Shown in pieces: positions 28,588-36,167 of a DNA stretch of 63,156 nt. Origin of the DNA: Bacteroidota bacterium (GTDB taxonomy: Bacteria; Bacteroidota; Ignavibacteria; Ignavibacteriales; Ignavibacteriaceae); NCBI GenBank assembly GCA_022573715.1, contig JACZTL010000019.1:1-63156 (forward strand), in the 5' to 3' direction. A program made the translations under genes and the position numbers. Each line of letters begins with the position of its first letter. Positions within the stretch are counted from its first letter, which is position 1. The notes beneath the pieces were generated by a model. That model was not told the DNA's origin, did not search any database, and saw only the letters and a list, made by a program, of their open reading frames with translations.

Positions 28588-29499
28588 TTGGAAAAGATAA
28601 AAAGTCAGGCAAAAAAGGAAATTGAAGAAGATATAAATCATCTTGCAGAGGAAGGCTTTAATTTGTCTTCTATTTCAGAGAATGATTACAATTATAGTGT
28701 TAATATTTTAAGTGGTAAAAATGAAGTTAAACTATTAGTTTACTTTGGAAAGAAGGGAGTTAAAAAAGTTCTTCAAGGAAATAAAGAAACAGAATATTAT
28801 CATAAAATTAATGATTTGATTTTTGGAAAAAATTTGTTTGGTTTTAAAGAAAATGAAATTGATGAACCTTCAAATTATATCGGCACGGATGAATCGGGTA
28901 AAGGTGACTTTTTTGGACCTTTAGTTGTAGCGGGAGTTTTAGGGGATAAACAATCCTTAATAGAATTAAAAAAGATTGGAGTAAAAGACAGTAAAGAATT
29001 AACAGATTCTGTAATTAATAAATTAGCCGGCAGGATAAAAAATTTAGTAAAAGGAAAGTATGAAATTATAACAATTAACCCGGCAAAGTACAATGAACTT
29101 TACTCTAAGATCGGTAATTTAAACAGGCTTTTGGGTTGGGCACATGCCAAAGTGTTAGAAAATATATTGGAAAAACACGAAGTAAATGAAGCCATAAGCG
29201 ATAAATTCGGAGATGAAAAATTAATAACAACTTCTTTACAGAAAAAAGGACAGGAATTAATTCTGCATCAATATACAAAAGCTGAAAGATACACCGCGGT
29301 TGCTGCTGCATCAATTTTAGCAAGAGCAAAATTCAATTCCTGGTTTGTAATAATGAATAAAAAGTATAATGTTCAATTACCTAAGGGCGCATCAATCAAG
29401 GTTGAAACATCAGCAAAAGAAGTTATTAATAATTTTGGGAGGGATGAATTAAAGAATTTAGTAAAGCTTCATTTTAAAACAACAAAAAAGATTTTATAA
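28588..29499 (+). CDS. rnhC: Ribonuclease HIII
   Basis: The 303-residue protein has an N-terminal TBP-like substrate-binding domain (about 1-85) and the RNase HII/HIII catalytic domain starting IGTDESGKGDFFGPLVVAGV. That motif holds the Asp-Glu active-site pair characteristic of HIII (DESGKGD rather than DEAGRG). VKDSKEL and AAASILARAKF follow. It removes RNA from RNA-DNA hybrids. The start is taken as TTG at 28588, because no ATG lies in the N-terminal region. Confidence 0.94.
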   Translation: MEKIKSQAKKEIEEDINHLAEEGFNLSSISENDYNYSVNILSGKNEVKLLVYFGKKGVKKVLQGNKETEYYHKINDLIFGKNLFGFKENEIDEPSNYIGTDESGKGDFFGPLVVAGVLGDKQSLIELKKIGVKDSKELTDSVINKLAGRIKNLVKGKYEIITINPAKYNELYSKIGNLNRLLGWAHAKVLENILEKHEVNEAISDKFGDEKLITTSLQKKGQELILHQYTKAERYTAVAAASILARAKFNSWFVIMNKKYNVQLPKGASIKVETSAKEVINNFGRDELKNLVKLHFKTTKKIL

Positions 29500-29524
29500 A
29501 TAATAAATTAAAAAAGAAAATAAA

Positions 29525-30616
29525 ATGGCGAAAGAAGTAAGAAGAATAGGTGTATTAACAGGGGGTGGGGATTGCCCGGGGCTTAACGCTGTAATTAGAG
29601 GTGTTACAAAACCTGCACAGGATTATGGTATGTCTGTCCTTGGAATTATGGACGGCTTTGAAGGATTGGTTGAAGGAAGGGCAAAAGAGTTGAATGATGA
29701 AGATGTTTCTGGCATATTATCCCGTGGCGGTACTATTCTTGGTTCATCAAATAAAGGGGACCCATTCCACTGGCCCGTTAAGAAAGACGGTAAAATTATA
29801 ATTGAAAATAGAGTGCAAAATGTTGTTAAGAATTATGAAGCTTGGGAACTTGATGCACTTATTGCAATAGGCGGTGACGGTACAATGCATATTTCACAAG
29901 AATTGGGTGCTGAAGGATTGAATGTAATTGGTGTTCCTAAAACTATTGATAATGATTTAAGTGCAACTGATCAGACGTTTGGACACGATTCTGCTGTGTT
30001 TGTTGTCTCCGAAGCATTAGATAGGCTACATACAACTGCTTCTTCTCATCATAGAGTTATTGTTGTAGAGGTTATGGGGCGTTATGCAGGATGGATAGCT
30101 CTGCATGGTGGTATTGCAGGAGGTGCCGACATAATTTTAATACCTGAATTTCCATATTCTTGGGATAAAGTCTATGAGCAGATCCATAAGAGAGAATTAA
30201 TGGGTAAAAAATTTAGTTTAGTTTGTGTTGCAGAAGGAGCAAAAGCCATTGGAGAAAAGATGGTTCTGAAGGAAAATGATATTAAAAGAACTGATCCTAA
30301 AAGATTAGGCGGAGTCGGAGAAGTTGTTGCATGCAACATTGAAGAAAATACAGGTAAAGAAACAAGAGTTACTGTTTTGGGACATTTGCAGAGAGGCGGG
30401 AGTCCCACTCCTTACGATAGAATTCTTTCAACAAAATATGGAGCATATTCAATTGAGCTTGCATCTAAACATAAATTCGGGAGAATGGCGGCATTAAAAG
30501 GAAGCGAAATAAAACATGTTAGCATAGCTGAAGCAATAGCAAATTTGAAACTTGTCCAGGAAGATACCCAAACAGTTAGTGTTGCAAAATCAGTTGGAAT
30601 TTCATTCGGAATATAG
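29525..30616 (+). CDS. pfkA: ATP-dependent 6-phosphofructokinase
   Basis: This 363-residue phosphofructokinase carries TGGGDCPGLNAVIRG at the nucleotide site, IAIGGDGTMHI, PKTIDNDLSATDQTFG with the catalytic Asp, and the fructose-6-phosphate region EVMGRYAGWIAL and HLQRGGSPTPYDR. The Gly in GGDG (position 104 in E. coli numbering) fits use of ATP rather than pyrophosphate. The Lys in PKTIDND (position 124) departs from the E. coli PGTIDND form and places it in the group III ATP-PFKs. It phosphorylates fructose 6-phosphate in glycolysis. It lies 25 bases after rnhC and is probably co-transcribed. Confidence 0.96.
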   Translation: MAKEVRRIGVLTGGGDCPGLNAVIRGVTKPAQDYGMSVLGIMDGFEGLVEGRAKELNDEDVSGILSRGGTILGSSNKGDPFHWPVKKDGKIIIENRVQNVVKNYEAWELDALIAIGGDGTMHISQELGAEGLNVIGVPKTIDNDLSATDQTFGHDSAVFVVSEALDRLHTTASSHHRVIVVEVMGRYAGWIALHGGIAGGADIILIPEFPYSWDKVYEQIHKRELMGKKFSLVCVAEGAKAIGEKMVLKENDIKRTDPKRLGGVGEVVACNIEENTGKETRVTVLGHLQRGGSPTPYDRILSTKYGAYSIELASKHKFGRMAALKGSEIKHVSIAEAIANLKLVQEDTQTVSVAKSVGISFGI

Positions 30617-30692
30617 ATAGTAAAATATATTTTAAAATTTGATTTTAGAAACTCATAATTATATATTTGATTCACTTTTTAAAAGAAAAATA

Positions 30693-30771
30693 CGGGGTTA
30701 CCGATAGAATCGGTATAAACTTCGTTCAGTTTGGTTAGAACGCCTGTCCCGACAAGTCGGGAAGGTCGCAA
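30693..30771 (+). pseudogene. Decayed tRNA-Asp copy carrying two palindromes
   Basis: Segments identical to the intact tRNA-Asp gene just downstream appear in the same order: CGGGGT (30693-30698), a 23-base D-arm segment starting GTTCAGTTTGG (30724-30746) and AGGTCGC (30763-30769). Between them, non-tRNA sequence has replaced the original: TACCGATAGAATCGGTA with its flank (30698-30723) in place of the acceptor/D junction, and the palindrome TCCCGACAAGTCGGGA (30747-30762) in place of the anticodon arm. The 3' half is missing. It cannot fold as a functional tRNA. Confidence 0.8.
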
Positions 30772-30818
30772 GAAAACAAAATATAATTTTTGTTTTTAGT
30801 TCTTTAAAAAAAATAACC

Positions 30819-30893
30819 GGGGTCGTAGTTCAGTTTGGTTAGAACGCCTGCCTGTCACGCAGGAGGTCGCGAGTTCGAGTCTCGTCGGCCCCG
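30819..30893 (+). tRNA. tRNA-Asp (GTC anticodon)
   Basis: A complete cloverleaf is visible by eye. The 7-bp acceptor stem is GGGGTCG/CGGCCCC, the D arm GTTC...GAAC, the anticodon stem CCTGC/GCAGG around loop CTGTCAC with anticodon GTC, and the T arm GCGAG/CTCGT around TTCGAGT. Discriminator is G and CCA is not encoded. A terminator hairpin follows directly. Confidence 0.97.
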
Positions 30894-30900
30894 CTTTCAT

Positions 30901-30943
30901 AATCCCTTATAATTAAAATATTTATAAGGGATTTCTTATTTTT
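30901..30943 (+). terminator. Intrinsic terminator of tRNA-Asp
   Basis: A 12-bp inverted repeat (AATCCCTTATAA / TTATAAGGGATT, 30901-30912 with 30922-30933) is followed by TCTTATTTTT. It sits 8 bases after the tRNA 3' end. Confidence 0.8.
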
Positions 30944-31002
30944 AAATAAATTGATGTTACTAATTCAGCAGTCTATTAACAGTCTATTACAGTTTAGTAT
31001 AT

Positions 31003-31260
31003 TCAACTCATTGCTTTATAAGTTGACATAAACCTTTCAATCCGTTTAACATATTTTTGTGTTTCGTCCGGAGTGGAACTTAGATCTAACCAACCTAATC
31101 TGTTTATCATCTTTTTTACATTTCCAATTCCCCAGTTATATGCAGCCAACACAGCCGTGAGCTGCGCTTCTTCACTCAAATATTTAAATCTGTTATATAG
31201 CCACTTCAAATAAGCTGACTGAGATCGAATAGCGTGTTCCGGGTTGTTACGCCTAAAGAT
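31003..31260 (-). pseudogene. Truncated lytic transglycosylase (SLT) remnant
   Basis: The minus-strand frame encodes the C-terminal end of an SLT-type transglycosylase domain: NPEHAIRSQSAYLKWLYNRF, then LTAVLAAYNWGIGNVKKM, where the AAYN-G-GNV motif is diagnostic, and the tail ETQKYVKRIERFMS. The catalytic Glu motif (ESG/ESRF) and any export signal are missing. The frame stays open upstream to about 31400 but has no plausible start codon, and its upstream residues do not resemble the family. It is therefore a 5'-truncated, dead gene. Confidence 0.75.
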
Positions 31261-31536
31261 TGTTTTAATACACCTTTGGAAGAGTAAGCTAAGAAAAGGA
31301 ATTGACCCTGTCTGTTTCGTGGCTACAACATCTTTGTAAGTTGTTGTAATATATGGGAGATTATTATTATTATGGATGCAGGTTTTGGGGGGTAAAAATC
31401 AATCTTTTAAAAGTTTGACTCATAAAATTAATTTTCTTAATATTAAATCTCTTAATACAATTTGGAGGAAAAAAAACTTTTAAATTTAACACTTGCCTTA
31501 TAATTTAAACTTTTGTTTATTTGGTACTAAATAAAA
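31261..31536. other. Intergenic stretch without a recognisable gene
   Basis: A+T-rich sequence between the transglycosylase remnant and a terminator-like hairpin, with a short ATT repeat around 31363-31375. I see no gene. The minus frame near 31270-31400 is open but unrecognised and probably reflects a deletion junction. Confidence 0.5.
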
Positions 31537-31559
31537 AAGCCCACCCAAAAGGTGAGCTT
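31537..31559 (-). terminator. Terminator-like hairpin
   Basis: Inverted repeat AAGCCCACC / GGTGAGCTT with a 5-base loop. Read on the minus strand it is followed by TTTTTATTT, the stronger T tract of the two directions. No intact minus-strand gene now ends here, so it may be left over from a deleted neighbour. Confidence 0.6.
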
Positions 31560-31573
31560 AAAAAATTAAGTAT

Positions 31574-31642
31574 GGGGGTGATTCTTGATAGAAAAATTCC
31601 ATTGAAACCGGGATTAAGTGGGTTTGATTCCCACCACCTCCA
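31574..31642 (+). pseudogene. tmRNA (ssrA) remnant with internal deletion
   Basis: The tRNA-like ends of a tmRNA are present and pair correctly. The acceptor stem GGGGGTG (31574-31580) pairs with CACCTCC (31635-31641). A T arm GTGGG-TTTGATT-CCCAC (31618-31634) abuts the 3' acceptor strand, and the discriminator is A. The 5' end continues ATTCTTGAT as in tmRNA D-like loops. Only 37 bases lie between the 5' acceptor strand and the T arm, so the mRNA-like domain, the tag reading frame and all pseudoknots are absent. It is therefore a deletion relic or an unusual tRNA-like element, not a working tmRNA. Confidence 0.65.
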
Positions 31643-31747
31643 CTACTTAATAATTACAATGTACATATATTCATAAATATACAAAAATATCCAAAAATGC
31701 AAGAGAAATAAATTACAAATATTTTTTAAATAAAAGGGAAAAATATT

Positions 31748-32008
31748 ATGGGAAAATCTAAAAAACGTGACTTCTTCACATATAACTTGTACAAAGACAA
31801 GAAAATAGTTTATATAGGCAAAACAAAAGATCTAGAAACCACAGAACAAAGACACAAAGATGATGGTAAAAAATTTATAAGCATTAAAAAAACTTCTAAT
31901 AAAATGACAAACGATGGAGCTGAGAAAAAAGAAGGTGATAATCTAAAAATTTACCGCAAGAGCCACGGTGGAGATAACCCAAAATATAATAAAACAGATG
32001 ATGGATAG
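31748..32008 (+). CDS. Small GIY-YIG nuclease-like protein
   Basis: The 86-residue protein is a minimal GIY-YIG domain: FFTYNLYKDKKIVYIGKTKD supplies the paired tyrosine motifs, QRHKDDGKKF follows, AEKKEGDNLKIYR contains the expected metal-binding Glu, and GGDNPKYNKT contains the closing Asn. GIY-YIG domains cut DNA (or act in repair and mobile elements); free-standing versions this small are mostly uncharacterised. An AGGGAA ribosome binding site precedes the ATG. The stop lies within the start region of the next gene, so the two form a coupled pair in an accessory region beside a tmRNA remnant. Confidence 0.75.
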   Translation: MGKSKKRDFFTYNLYKDKKIVYIGKTKDLETTEQRHKDDGKKFISIKKTSNKMTNDGAEKKEGDNLKIYRKSHGGDNPKYNKTDDG

Positions 32009-32459
32009 TATAAACCCATATCTTTATATGATTGAAGAAGAGTTTAGGGAGGTAAGCGAATTTATAAAAACATTAAGAAATTATAACCCCCCCATAGCCG
32101 ATGTTGATGAATCCACAACTATTCTGAATGCATTGCACATAGCTGTGGTTATTTCTTATATGCGTAATTTTACAAATAACCGCGGCTTTGAGAATATCAA
32201 AAATATAAAAGATAAACTAATACAAAATTTTGGAAACAAAGAAAGAAAACTACATAAAAAGATTAAAGATTTAAGAGATATGGAATATGCCCACTCTGAT
32301 TCTTCTGCGTATGATTTTCAAATCGAGACTGAAGGTTTATTTTCACACAGCGTTAGGCCTATGCGAGAACCATTAGATGATGATGAATTAAAAATGTTAT
32401 CGCTTATGGTACGCAAAATACGAACCCAAATTAATTCACTGAAAAACTGTTCAGAATAA
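31998..32459 (+). CDS. HEPN-like all-helical protein, function unknown
   Basis: The product is about 153 residues and predicted mostly helical. Near residue 105 it has LRDMEYAHSD, an R-x5-H arrangement inside a polar helix that resembles the Rx4-6H ribonuclease motif of HEPN domains (compare LRNKxxAHSD in several HEPN families). I place the start at ATG 31998 (a second ATG follows at 32001), overlapping the GIY-YIG gene stop at 32006-32008; an upstream GTG at 31968 is less likely. No closer family is recognised. The pairing suggests a two-gene nuclease/RNase module such as a toxin-antitoxin or defence unit; this is inference. Confidence 0.6.
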   Translation: MMDSINPYLYMIEEEFREVSEFIKTLRNYNPPIADVDESTTILNALHIAVVISYMRNFTNNRGFENIKNIKDKLIQNFGNKERKLHKKIKDLRDMEYAHSDSSAYDFQIETEGLFSHSVRPMREPLDDDELKMLSLMVRKIRTQINSLKNCSE

Positions 32460-32467
32460 TTTTTTAT

Positions 32468-32656
32468 TTATCCTTTCCACCGATCTTTGTACGGTATTTT
32501 TGGTGATCTTCTGCGTGTTGTTTTTTTTGCCGGTTTATCCTCATCATCTTTTTCAGCAACTGAGCGTAAGCTGTTTAACCGGCGCTGCATCATTTGCTCA
32601 TCCCAATTAAGAAGGTAGTATAGGCTGGCAAGGTTACCGACTTCACAATCGAGCAC
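32468..32656 (-). CDS. Hypothetical short ORF, possibly a gene fragment
   Basis: A 62-codon frame from GTG at 32656 encodes NLASLYYLLNWDEQMMQRRL, then a charged, Lys/Arg-rich tail ending SPKIPYKDRWKG. An in-frame stop lies four codons upstream of the GTG. The base composition is richer in G+C than in the genes to its left and similar to the next gene on the right. I do not recognise the family; the basic tail and truncated look suggest the C-terminal piece of a larger, perhaps phage-type, gene. Confidence 0.35.
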   Translation of the reverse strand: MLDCEVGNLASLYYLLNWDEQMMQRRLNSLRSVAEKDDEDKPAKKTTRRRSPKIPYKDRWKG

Positions 32657-32855
32657 TGAGTCAGCTTAGATGATCTTGCAGCAATAACCCACAGGAACCC
32701 CGGACCCTGAGAAGATATTATGTTAAGCGTGATATTTAGAAGATCGGAGAGAAAATCAGCAAGATTCAACACTCGAAAATCACTCGGAATTAATACAATG
32801 TAGTGCGTCTGAGTGCATAAATGTTTTATTTACGGCTTTTTCTTTTTAACTGATC

Positions 32856-34655
32856 TTATCGTAGCAGAATCATTTTTTTCGCCTGAGTAAAATTCCCTGC
32901 TCGCAACTGATAGAAATAGATACCACTTGAAACTACATTACCAAGATTGTCTTTGCCGTCCCAGTTCACAGTGTGTTTGCCCGCTTGATACTGTTCATTC
33001 ACTAAAGTTATAATTTCTTTTCCAAGGATATTGAAAATTCTCAGAGTAACCTGGCTAGCCTGTGGAAACTGGAATGTTATCTTGGTCTCGGGATTGAAGG
33101 GATTCGGGTAGTTTTGATTCAAGGCAAAAGTTTTTGCTAGTCTGGGGTCAATGACGTTAGGCACATCAGTGATGTTCTGCTCTATATCGGCGTCAAGGGT
33201 GAAAGCCAAATCAGTGGCGGTACCGAAAACGTCCTCGATAGGTAACCAATTGGGTACGCCGGCAGCGGCACTCTTGAAGTGGCCTTGGGAGAGACGAATG
33301 TTTGGGTAGTTGGCGGAAGCGAAAAACGCCCTATCTAAGCCCGAATTGTCTCCCATTCCTATCGCTGCAAGCCAGTATCGTCCTGGCGATAACGTGAGAT
33401 CCGCGGTATCAAAGATGTACTCCTGGATTTGTATCCCAGTCGCAGAGTCAATTCCGATTGTTGACGACCCAATTGCTTGAATAGTCGCAATGGGCGGAGC
33501 TTCGGCGGGACTGCCCAAGCCTGAGTCCATATAGATCTCCACTATAGCGTTGTTAACCAAGAAGTCTGAGTTCTGAATGAGTTGAACCGTAATGCTTTTG
33601 ATTTTCCAGTTACGCCCGTTGGCAAGGGGTAGCTCAAAATCGTCCGCGGCACGAGCCTCCGGCGCACCGGTGCCCAATTCCGATGGCGTTTGAAACATCC
33701 CGTCGTACCCACCATTATTCCACAGAGGCCCGCCTCCAGCCACTGAGAAAAATTGTCCCGATATTATCCCGTTTGCTGAATCGACTTCAGTGATCTCGAT
33801 GCTTCCAACCTGGTCCATTCCGATACCGATTTTATCGAACATATCCCACGGGTAATCTTGCTGCACAAGCCACTCAATTAGCTCGTTGCTGAAGTAGCCG
33901 TTATCGAACGAACCTTGTAATAGCAGGGGGTTCTCCAACAAGTCGGCCTTCAAATGAGTCAAGGTATAGGTCATTCCACCGTACGCTCCGGCTACGGGGT
34001 TGATAGCATCAACAAAAATGGAGCCTACTGGTACTGCACTGAATGTACCGCTAATCATAATCAGCGGCGTTTCCTCTGTCCAACCTGGTGGTGGATCGCC
34101 CTCCGAGTTGTCGTAGTCCGCAGGTGTAAGGTAAGAGAGTTCCAGTGCAGTAATGTTTGTTTCCGAAAACTCAATAGGGATATTCTGAAAGGCAAGAGAC
34201 GCCACCATCTCGCCATGAGGCCGCGTATACTCGCCAGCTTGGGCATTCGACACGGGAGTAGGAACACCCTCAATGCTTATCGATATAATTTCACCCAACA
34301 CCTCCTTGATAGCCTCCTTTATAGCTTTCTTGATGAGTCCCTTTGCATCGGTTTCAGGGTTGAAAGTAGTACCCGGTGTTTTTCTTATAAAATCCGCGAT
34401 TTCTGAGAACGTCGCATTACGTAAACTATCCCATGCCGCTTTACAGGCTTCGACCTGGGCTCTCTGACTTCTAATGTCACCCATATACTCATAATATCTC
34501 TCACGGGCTTTGGCAGCGACTTTGGCTGCTTTAGCCGCATCTCGGTACGAACAGATAAACCAAAAGGCTCCAAGGCTTTGGATGAAAAATAAAGAGACTA
34601 CCACGGCCAAGATTAGAGCAGCGCGACGAGGGCGTAACGTAGATTTAGTTTTCAT
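32856..34655 (-). CDS. T9SS-sorted surface protein, probably acquired
   Basis: The 599-residue protein has an N-terminal membrane/signal segment (ALILAVVVSLFFIQSLGAFW), then a charged helical region (AKAAKVAAKARERYYEYM) and a long beta-rich body. It ends with a T9SS type A sorting domain (FALNQNYPNPFNPETKITF, GKHTVNWDGKDNLGNVVSSG, final KKMILLR). It would be secreted through the type IX system and attached to the cell surface. No catalytic motif is seen. The gene is clearly richer in G+C than its surroundings, and its codons favour C/G in third positions, suggesting recent transfer. It sits in the accessory region. Confidence 0.88.
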   Translation of the reverse strand: MKTKSTLRPRRAALILAVVVSLFFIQSLGAFWFICSYRDAAKAAKVAAKARERYYEYMGDIRSQRAQVEACKAAWDSLRNATFSEIADFIRKTPGTTFNPETDAKGLIKKAIKEAIKEVLGEIISISIEGVPTPVSNAQAGEYTRPHGEMVASLAFQNIPIEFSETNITALELSYLTPADYDNSEGDPPPGWTEETPLIMISGTFSAVPVGSIFVDAINPVAGAYGGMTYTLTHLKADLLENPLLLQGSFDNGYFSNELIEWLVQQDYPWDMFDKIGIGMDQVGSIEITEVDSANGIISGQFFSVAGGGPLWNNGGYDGMFQTPSELGTGAPEARAADDFELPLANGRNWKIKSITVQLIQNSDFLVNNAIVEIYMDSGLGSPAEAPPIATIQAIGSSTIGIDSATGIQIQEYIFDTADLTLSPGRYWLAAIGMGDNSGLDRAFFASANYPNIRLSQGHFKSAAAGVPNWLPIEDVFGTATDLAFTLDADIEQNITDVPNVIDPRLAKTFALNQNYPNPFNPETKITFQFPQASQVTLRIFNILGKEIITLVNEQYQAGKHTVNWDGKDNLGNVVSSGIYFYQLRAGNFTQAKKMILLR

Positions 34656-35410
34656 TGTCTACTTCCTATTCTAAATTCTTAACTAAAGATATGACTTATT
34701 AAGTTGAACGACCTAACATATTAATAAACTACAAAATTATTCAGTTGGAAGTATATTTGTCTTGCATCATTTAATCTTAATATACTTTGAACATTATTTA
34801 TTAGCAACCTATTCAATTAAATAGACTAATTATTTCTTCTACTATTAATTCTAATCTACAAGCGATAGCGTTATAATGCACGATATCACTCTAATCTAAT
34901 TTGCAAGATAATATCCCTAAATCTTACTTAGCTATAACATATTTGTTAGATTTGTAAAGTCAGCAAATTTAACAACTGCTAATTATTTAATAAATATTGA
35001 AAAATCTCATAGTTAAAGTATTTAATAAGCAGATATTGCTTTTGAAAAGTAATGAGAAAAGTAGTACCCCAAATAAAGTGTATTATAATTTGGGATATTT
35101 TTGTGAATAATGCAAGCAAAGATTGAAAGTTGTAAGATTGCAGGTTAAAGATTGAGTCCTTCTACTATAAAACTACTACCTTCGCTCACTTCGCCAGACA
35201 AGTGTATAATTAGAAAGTAAGGTTAGCAAAATTAAGTTGCTTGTTAAGGTAGGTCGTTATACCATAGGGGAGTGCCTTTGGTATAAGTAATATTATTTTA
35301 AAAAAATTTATTGACTTTACAAATTGTGAGCTGCATTATCAGTACAGCCTAATCCTTCTACTTCAATTATTGGGCTTTACGTTTAAATAAAAAAAACTGG
35401 GAGTATAATT
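34656..35410. other. Intergenic region with dispersed repeats and a hairpin
   Basis: About 755 A+T-rich bases without a convincing gene. It contains one copy of the repeat shared with 62349-62440 (35029-35120) and a 12-bp hairpin with one mismatch (TTATACCATAGG / CCTTTGGTATAA, 35257-35286, loop GGAGTG). The promoter of the 35411 gene must lie at its right end; a TTGACT at about 35310 is a weak candidate. Confidence 0.5.
35029..35120. repeat. Dispersed repeat family A, copy 1
   Basis: This shares about 90 bases with 62349-62440: AGCAGATA-TGCTTT, then AGTACCCCAAATAAA, GGGATATTTTT and GAATAATGCAA blocks in the same order and spacing. An internal inverted repeat CCCAAAT/ATTTGGG could form a hairpin. 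Confidence 0.75.
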
Positions 35411-36046
35411 ATGTTGAAAAAATATTATAAAATATTCTCAGTATTATGTTTCTTTCTTCTGTTTTGTTTTAACTGTACAAAATTTATTTATCCTCAAATA
35501 AATATTAGCGCATCAAAAGATGCAGACTATAATTTGAAAGAAATATTAAATAAAGACGGCAAAATTAATAAAATAATAAACGGATCATTCAATACAGAAG
35601 GATATAAATTTGAATTTGATCCTATCACATCCGAACCGGTTTTCAGTAAAATTTCAAAAAATGATTCTATCTCGATACCGCGTTGGTCTTCAGTAGGTGG
35701 AGGAGCGGACCATATGGTAAAAGTTATAACAATAAACGGGAATGATATTTACATAGGAGGAAGATTTAAATCGGTTAAAAACAGTAACGGCACTGTTGTT
35801 GCTAATACTAAACACATAGCAAAATGGAATGGAAGCAGTTGGTCTGCTCTGGGCAAAAGAACGAACAATACTGTAAGTGCAATTGCAGTAAAAGGTAATG
35901 ATGTTTATGTAGGGGGTGCATTTACAGGAGTTCCAGTCACAGATGATTCCGTTGATACAAACTGCAGATTTATTGCAAGATGGGACGGGACAAATTGGCC
36001 TCCTTTATTAAAAGGTGTAGAAAATGAAATAATAATAAAATTCTGA
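35411..36046 (+). CDS. Truncated surface beta-propeller-type protein
   Basis: The 211-residue protein has a signal peptide (MLKKYYKIFSVLCFFLLFCF; a C at residue 22 may be lipidated). Near the C-terminus there are two copies of a blade-like repeat: NGNDIYIGGRFKSV...HIAKWNGSSWSALG and KGNDVYVGGAFTGV...FIARWDGTNWPPLL. Full-length relatives in this lineage carry many such repeats and a T9SS tail. Here the protein ends right after the second repeat, so it looks 3'-truncated. Its last codons are followed within 10 bases by a LacI-type operator of the mannan locus, marking a probable rearrangement point. Confidence 0.65.
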   Translation: MLKKYYKIFSVLCFFLLFCFNCTKFIYPQINISASKDADYNLKEILNKDGKINKIINGSFNTEGYKFEFDPITSEPVFSKISKNDSISIPRWSSVGGGADHMVKVITINGNDIYIGGRFKSVKNSNGTVVANTKHIAKWNGSSWSALGKRTNNTVSAIAVKGNDVYVGGAFTGVPVTDDSVDTNCRFIARWDGTNWPPLLKGVENEIIIKF

Positions 36047-36053
36047 TAAATTA

Positions 36054-36068
36054 GTTAAACGTTTAAAC
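36054..36068. promoter_or_regulatory. LacI-family operator 1 (upstream)
   Basis: GTTAAACGTTTAAAC is a near-perfect palindrome centred on CG, with the same core (GTTAAACGTTTAA) as the second operator 144 bases downstream. Palindromes with a central CG are the hallmark of LacI/GalR-family binding sites. Two spaced sites before the regulator gene would permit DNA looping. Confidence 0.65.
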
Positions 36069-36167
36069 AAAACATTGATTTTCTTCTTAAGAATTTTTCA
36101 TAATTATTTTAAAAATGAGCTGAAAACAGATTTATTTAAATATTTTATCAAAATTCTTTAAAAATAT

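Noticed and set aside
30698-30714. pfkA terminator at the TACCGATAGAATCGGTA hairpin
   Set aside because: There is no T tract after it, and it sits inside the tRNA-like relic. It is better explained as an inserted palindrome.
31261-31400. Extension of the transglycosylase frame upstream as its missing part
   Set aside because: The residues there do not resemble the SLT domain and no start codon or catalytic Glu motif exists.
31574-31642. Permuted two-piece tmRNA
   Set aside because: Permuted tmRNAs have the 3' acceptor half first. Here the 5' and 3' acceptor strands are in the standard order and close together.
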